The notes beneath the pieces were generated by a model. It searched no databases and had not been told where the DNA came from. It saw only the letters and a program-made list of their open reading frames with translations. DNA of 10,617 nt from an uncultured Porphyromonadaceae bacterium (lineage in GTDB: Bacteria; Bacteroidota; Bacteroidia; Bacteroidales; Muribaculaceae), in contig CAMWQY010000067.1 in the NCBI GenBank assembly GCA_947176355.1, positions 1 to 10,617 of the forward strand, in the 5' to 3' direction. The position numbers and the translations under genes were made by a program. Shown one piece after another: positions 6,942 to 10,617 of the stretch. Numbering within the stretch: position 1 is the first letter of the stretch; every line of letters starts with the position of its first letter.

Positions 6942-7279
6942 TGGATTCAAAAGAAACCAAAATAAAGATTGAAGTCAAAATTGGCGAAGTGCGATTTCCG
7001 CTTACTGTCCCATTTTCTCAGCAGGACCATGTAAGGCGGATTGAGACAGAGCTTAAACTCTATATGAGGGAACTGAACAATCAAATTCCCAATAAGGAGC
7101 CCAAAACCTATCTGGCGATGGCGGCATATCATTTTGCCTCCTATTATTTCTTCCTTAAAGGAAGATATGAAAAAGATTTGGACGAGGCCGAATCTCTGCT
7201 GAAGGAATTATCGGCGCTTAGTGGCGACGAAATGACTCAGGACAGCGATTTCCCTTCGGGAGAATTTGGCATTTTCTGA
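6941..7279 (+). CDS. zapA: Cell division protein ZapA
   Basis: ZapA binds and bundles FtsZ protofilaments at the midcell ring. The 112-residue product begins with a KIKIEVKIGEVRFPLTVP beta-hairpin. It is followed by the QDHVRRIETELKLYMREL helix and the typical TYLAMAAYHFASYYFFLKGR segment, which leads into the C-terminal dimerising helix. The length fits the family (about 100-110). I choose ATG 6941, which overlaps the previous stop by one base. An upstream ATG at 6902 would only add 13 residues translated from the neighbour's coding sequence. It shares the promoter at 6584-6615 with the coiled-coil gene. The C-terminal tail (SDFPSGEFGIF) is short and acidic/aromatic. Confidence 0.9.
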   Translation: MDSKETKIKIEVKIGEVRFPLTVPFSQQDHVRRIETELKLYMRELNNQIPNKEPKTYLAMAAYHFASYYFFLKGRYEKDLDEAESLLKELSALSGDEMTQDSDFPSGEFGIF

Positions 7280-7320
7280 CGGTTTTGGCTTTTTTCTTAC
7301 AGCAGATATCCTACGTTTTC

Positions 7321-7348
7321 CCTTCCGGCAGTCATGCAGGAAGGTTTT
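7321..7348 (+). terminator. Hairpin in the zapA-rny gap, possible weak terminator
   Basis: CCTTCC (7321-7326) pairs with GGAAGG (7339-7344), and GCA (7328-7330) with TGC (7335-7337), around a GTCA loop. A G/A mismatch separates the two helices. TTTT follows, then GCCGTTTTGG. It probably ends or attenuates zapA transcription before rny. The surrounding 138-base gap is GT-rich and contains GTTTTGGCT twice (7282-7290 and 7352-7360). I found no good promoter for rny in it. Confidence 0.5.
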
Positions 7349-7417
7349 GCCGTTTTGGCTGGTTTTGATTTTAAACAATAATAACATTATAAAAAACAAT
7401 ATTATTTAGGTAAAGAT

Positions 7418-8980
7418 ATGACAACAGCAATATGGATTATCATAGCCGTTGTGGCTGCAGTTGCAGGTTATGTCGCTGCATCCATGATGAGCAAAAAGAA
7501 TGCCAATAGCAGGGCTCATTTGATTATCGAAGAGGCACGCAAGGATGCTGAAGTGATAAAAGACAAGAAGATAATCGAAGCGAAGGAGCAGGAAGTGAAG
7601 ATTCTTGCTGATGCCGAGAGGGTAGCAAATTCAAAAATGCAGAAGGCTCAGTCGTCGGAAGCAAGGGCTAAGCAGCGTGAGATGCAGCTCAATCAGCAGC
7701 AGAATGAACTTAATCGTCGGAAGAAAGAACTCGACTCGCAGAAGCAGAGCCTTGACACAAGGATGAACAATGCCGAGAATCTTGAGCGCACCCTTGAGGC
7801 GCGGAAAGGGGAAGTAGAGCATCTATATCGTCAGGCACAGGAGCAACTCGAACATATTTCCGGACTTTCGGCTGAAGAAGCAAAGGAACGCCTGATAGAA
7901 AGTCTTAAGGATGAAGCCCGTACTGCTGCTCAGGGCTACATCAACGATATTATGGATGAGGCTAAGTTGACAGCCAACAAAGAGGCTAAGAAGATCGTGA
8001 TTCAATCTATCCAGCGTGTGGCAACTGAAGCTGCAGTGGAAAATTCGGTCACTGTATTTCACATCGAGAATGATGAGATCAAAGGTCGTATCATTGGTAG
8101 AGAGGGCCGTAATATCCGTGCGCTTGAAGCCGCTACCGGAATTGAAATTATAGTAGACGATACTCCGGAGGCTATAGTGCTTTCCGGCTTTGACCCGGTT
8201 CGTCGCGAAATTGCACGTCTGGCACTCCATCAGCTTGTGCTTGATGGCAGAATCCACCCTGCACGTATTGAAGAAGTGGTGGCAAAAGTCAAGAAGCAGA
8301 TCGAGGAGGAAATCAATGAGACCGGAAAACGCACTTGCATCGACCTTGGCATTCACGGTCTGCATCCGGAGCTTATCAGAATGGTAGGCAAGATGAAATA
8401 TCGTTCTTCCTACGGGCAGAATCTCCTTCAGCATGCAAGAGAGACAGCCAACCTCTGTGCCATCATGGCAGCTGAGCTTGGTCTGAATCCTAAGAAGGCC
8501 CGCCGTGCCGGCTTGCTTCACGATATAGGCAAGGTGCCTGACGACGATCCAGAGATCCCACACGCAATCTTCGGTATGAAACTTGCGGAAAAATTCAAAG
8601 AAAAGCCCGATATCTGCAATGCAATCGGAGCGCACCATGATGAAGTGGAGATGACATCTCTTCTTTCACCGATCGTGCAGGTATGTGACGCTATTTCAGG
8701 AGCTCGTCCGGGTGCCCGCCGCGAAATCGTAGAAGCTTACATCAAGCGTCTTAACGATCTTGAGCAGCTTGCCCTTTCATATCCGGGTGTGATAAAAACA
8801 TACGCAATTCAGGCAGGACGTGAACTCCGTGTCATAGTAGGGGCTGACAAAATATCTGACGAGGAAATTGAAAGCCTTTCCGCTAATATAGCAAAGAAGA
8901 TTCAGGATGAATTGACTTATCCGGGACAGGTGAAGATAACTGTCATCCGCGAGACTCGTGCCGTGGCATACGCCAAATAA
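7418..8980 (+). CDS. rny: Ribonuclease Y
   Basis: Membrane-anchored endoribonuclease that starts mRNA decay. The 520-residue length equals that of B. subtilis RNase Y. Visible parts in order: an N-terminal membrane helix (about 3-23); a long Glu/Lys/Gln/Ala-rich coiled coil (about 30-190); a KH domain with [15 protein letters not shown] from residue 223; an HD domain with the metal-binding His368-Asp369 pair (LLHDIGKV) and a second histidine pair at 406-407 (AHHDE); and the conserved C-terminal block ending [13 protein letters not shown]. No key residue is missing. ATG 7418 follows a short AGG-containing leader. The ricT-like gene begins 14 bases after its stop, so the two are very likely co-transcribed. 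Confidence 0.97.
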   Translation: MTTAIWIIIAVVAAVAGYVAASMMSKKNANSRAHLIIEEARKDAEVIKDKKIIEAKEQEVKILADAERVANSKMQKAQSSEARAKQREMQLNQQQNELNRRKKELDSQKQSLDTRMNNAENLERTLEARKGEVEHLYRQAQEQLEHISGLSAEEAKERLIESLKDEARTAAQGYINDIMDEAKLTANKEAKKIVIQSIQRVATEAAVENSVTVFHIENDEIKGRIIGREGRNIRALEAATGIEIIVDDTPEAIVLSGFDPVRREIARLALHQLVLDGRIHPARIEEVVAKVKKQIEEEINETGKRTCIDLGIHGLHPELIRMVGKMKYRSSYGQNLLQHARETANLCAIMAAELGLNPKKARRAGLLHDIGKVPDDDPEIPHAIFGMKLAEKFKEKPDICNAIGAHHDEVEMTSLLSPIVQVCDAISGARPGARREIVEAYIKRLNDLEQLALSYPGVIKTYAIQAGRELRVIVGADKISDEEIESLSANIAKKIQDELTYPGQVKITVIRETRAVAYAK

Positions 8981-8994
8981 TTAAGTACTGTAGC

Positions 8995-10395
8995 ATGGAT
9001 GAATTAGAAAAGATTCCAATTCCTGACTGTACGGACTGCGCGGGTTGCGATTCAGGTTGCAACTCAGGTTGTGGAGGTGGCGGATGTACACCCGGAGATA
9101 ACCAAGTCGGTGATGTCGGTGAATCCGGTGAAGGTTGCGGTGAATGCGGAGCCCATAAGGTGATGGGATGGCGCCGCGAGCCACGTGGCAAACTATATGC
9201 CACGAATTGGCTTGGCGATATATCCACTTCAGCCGATTTCCCGGCGGTGCAGGTCCAGTTTAAGAACACCCGTGCCGGATTCTACCTTAACCCCTCGAAG
9301 CTCAGTCTTGAAATTGGCGATACCGTTGCGGTAGAAGCTGCAAACGGTCATGATATTGGCCAGGTGACTATGGTCGGACCTCTCGTCAGAATGCAGATGG
9401 TCAAGGCAAAGCTTGATCCCGACAATCTCGACGACCTCAAGAAAATATTCAGAAAGGCACGTCCTTCCGACATCGAACGCTTCAACGAGGCGCGTAGCAA
9501 GGAGCATAGCACGATGATCAAGTCGCGTGCCATTGCTGAGGAACTTGGCCTCAATATGAAGATAGGCGATGTGGAATATCAGGGAGATGGGAGCAAGGCG
9601 ATATTCTATTATATCGCTGATGAGCGAGTAGACTTTAGAAAACTCATCCGAATACTTGCTGAAGAATTTAAGGTAAGGATTGAGATGAAGCAGATCGGCG
9701 CACGCCAGGAGACCGGACGCATTGGAGGTATCGGTCCATGTGGCCGTCCGCTATGTTGCTCAAGCTGGATGACCCACTTTGTGAGCGTCGGCACAGGGGC
9801 TGCACGTATGCAAGACCTTTCGATGAATCCCCAGAAACTTGCCGGTCAATGTGCAAAGCTCAAGTGTTGTCTCAATTTTGAAATAGATGCTTACGCAGAG
9901 GCTGTCAAGCAATTGCCGTCAAAGGAAGAAATCCTGCAGACAAAGGATTCTGATTATTTCCTCTTCAAGACAGATATCCTCACACGCACACTGACTTACA
10001 GCACTGATAAGAAGATGGGTGCCAACCTGACAGTGATACCTGCCTCAAGGGCATTTGAGATTATTGCTCTCAACAAGCAGGGGATTAAGCCGGATACTTT
10101 GGCGCTTGATGATGGAGACGTGGAAGAGAGAAGAGAATATATCGACCTTACCGACCAGGATGCTTTGACACGCTTTGACAAGGCTAAGAAGAAAAAATCC
10201 AAGCATAAGCAAAGCCAGTTGCCTCAGAAGGGTAATCCTAAGAGGGAAAATGCTGCGCAGCCGATGGAAGAGCAAAATAATGTTCAAGAGACTGCAGGGC
10301 GAAAATCTGGAAATCAACGAAGACATAAGCGAAAACAAGGTAATAAAGAAAATAATACTTCCAATCACCAGACTCATGACTCAAAAGATGCTTAA
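8995..10395 (+). CDS. ricT: PSP1-domain / RicT-family protein with Cys-rich N-terminus
   Basis: RicT (YaaT) of B. subtilis, with RicA and RicF, forms a Fe-S-containing complex that works with RNase Y in mRNA processing. Here the conserved core runs from about residue 66 to 330. It includes VQFKNTRAGFY, the GDVEYQGDGSKAIFYYIADERVDFR block, and the cysteine signatures GPCGRPLCC (Cys249, 254, 255) and GQCAKLKCCLNFE (Cys286, 291, 292). Two parts go beyond the core, making 466 residues against about 275 in B. subtilis. The N-terminal 55 residues hold eight cysteines in a Gly/Ser/Asp context (12, 15, 18, 22, 26, 31, 48, 51). The last 70 residues (from about 396) are a Lys/Gln/Asn-rich, probably disordered tail. 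ATG 8995 is 14 bases after rny. Its 3' end overlaps the next gene. Family assignment is firm. Its role in this phylum is inferred. Confidence 0.9.
   Translation: MDELEKIPIPDCTDCAGCDSGCNSGCGGGGCTPGDNQVGDVGESGEGCGECGAHKVMGWRREPRGKLYATNWLGDISTSADFPAVQVQFKNTRAGFYLNPSKLSLEIGDTVAVEAANGHDIGQVTMVGPLVRMQMVKAKLDPDNLDDLKKIFRKARPSDIERFNEARSKEHSTMIKSRAIAEELGLNMKIGDVEYQGDGSKAIFYYIADERVDFRKLIRILAEEFKVRIEMKQIGARQETGRIGGIGPCGRPLCCSSWMTHFVSVGTGAARMQDLSMNPQKLAGQCAKLKCCLNFEIDAYAEAVKQLPSKEEILQTKDSDYFLFKTDILTRTLTYSTDKKMGANLTVIPASRAFEIIALNKQGIKPDTLALDDGDVEERREYIDLTDQDALTRFDKAKKKKSKHKQSQLPQKGNPKRENAAQPMEEQNNVQETAGRKSGNQRRHKRKQGNKENNTSNHQTHDSKDA
9043..9078 (+). repeat. Tandem 12-bp coding repeats building the Cys-rich segment of ricT
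   Basis: GGTTGCGATTCA (9043-9054) and GGTTGCAACTCA (9055-9066) are near-identical tandem units. A diverged third, GGTTGTGGAGGT, follows at 9067-9078. Each unit encodes Gly-Cys plus two residues, giving cysteines every four residues. The pattern suggests growth of this segment by repeat duplication. Confidence 0.7.
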
Positions 10396-10617
10396 GGATA
10401 AACTTCAGAATCCTATTTTCCGTCTTATTGGCAATGTCGCTGATGAGATGGGGCTTGAGGTGTATGTGGTAGGTGGTTTTGTCAGGGATATTTTCCTTGG
10501 AAGGCATTCAGCAGACCTTGACTTTGTGACGGTGGGAAGCGGTATTGCTTTGGCACGGGCAGTTGCTGAGAGGCTTGGAAAGAAAGGGAAGCTGACTGTC
10601 TATGCCAATTATGGGAC
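10388..10617 (+). CDS. cca: CCA tRNA nucleotidyltransferase / poly(A) polymerase family, N-terminal part (runs off the right edge)
   Basis: This begins a class II nucleotidyltransferase that adds or repairs the 3' CCA of tRNAs. The 76 visible residues contain the family's first motifs: VVGGFVRDIFLG with Gly29-Gly30 and Arg33-Asp34, and the metal-binding DLD (Asp43 and Asp45) in SADLDFVTVGSG. The C-terminal part, usually an RNA-binding and HD region in Bacteroidales homologues, lies outside the window, so a poly(A) polymerase cannot be excluded. ATG 10388 overlaps the ricT stop by 8 bases. An in-frame ATG at 10376 would add four residues (MTQK) and is an alternative. The overlap suggests translation coupled to ricT. 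Confidence 0.88.
   Translation, partial: MLKDKLQNPIFRLIGNVADEMGLEVYVVGGFVRDIFLGRHSADLDFVTVGSGIALARAVAERLGKKGKLTVYANYG

Noticed and set aside
7823..8638. 271-residue open frame on the - strand inside rny
   Set aside because: It lies wholly within the KH/HD coding region of RNase Y. The translation is Cys/His/Leu-rich and low in meaning, as expected for an antisense reading of a conserved gene.
8943..9269. Pro/Ser-rich open frame on the - strand over the 5' end of ricT
   Set aside because: It is the complement of the Gly/Cys-rich repeats of ricT, which explains the Pro/Gln/Ser composition. There is no independent support.

Overview
The window looks like chromosomal DNA of a gut-type member of Bacteroidota, order Bacteroidales. 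A Muribaculaceae (S24-7) relative is my best guess, from overall protein character and not from a search. Support comes from a Bacteroidales-style LptD, a textbook Bacteroidetes promoter (TTTG-N20-TAACTTTG) at 6584-6615, weak or absent Shine-Dalgarno sequences, and a ZapA / RNase Y / PSP1-domain gene set typical of the phylum. All genes lie on the + strand. No mobile element, tRNA, rRNA or CRISPR array was seen.

Region 1 (1-3513) is an oxalate-degradation module: the 3' end of a formyl-CoA:oxalate CoA-transferase gene (frc), a complete oxalyl-CoA decarboxylase gene (oxc), and a 10-helix AEC-family permease. The first enzyme makes oxalyl-CoA, the second decarboxylates it to formyl-CoA and CO2, and the permease is the likely oxalate/formate carrier. 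The order matches E. coli yfdW-yfdU-yfdV. Each gene is followed by an RNA hairpin. The frc-oxc gap holds four tandem 10-bp repeats, and the oxc-permease gap holds a near-consensus promoter upstream of its hairpin. These gaps probably carry the regulation of the module.

Region 2 (3615-6578) is lptD, the outer-membrane barrel that inserts LPS, with a highly charged low-complexity insert near its C-terminal end.

Region 3 (6584-10617) is a cell-division and RNA-metabolism cluster. It contains a small coiled-coil gene translationally coupled to zapA, then RNase Y (rny), a RicT/PSP1-domain protein with an unusual eight-cysteine N-terminus and a basic tail, and the start of a CCA-adding enzyme / poly(A) polymerase-type nucleotidyltransferase. 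The rny-ricT adjacency is notable because in Bacillus subtilis RicT is part of the Y-complex that acts with RNase Y.

No gap without a gene exceeds 300 bases. No wholly new system is evident. The best leads are the repeats and hairpins in the oxalate module, the rny-ricT pairing with its Cys-rich RicT extension, and the uncharacterised coiled-coil partner of zapA.
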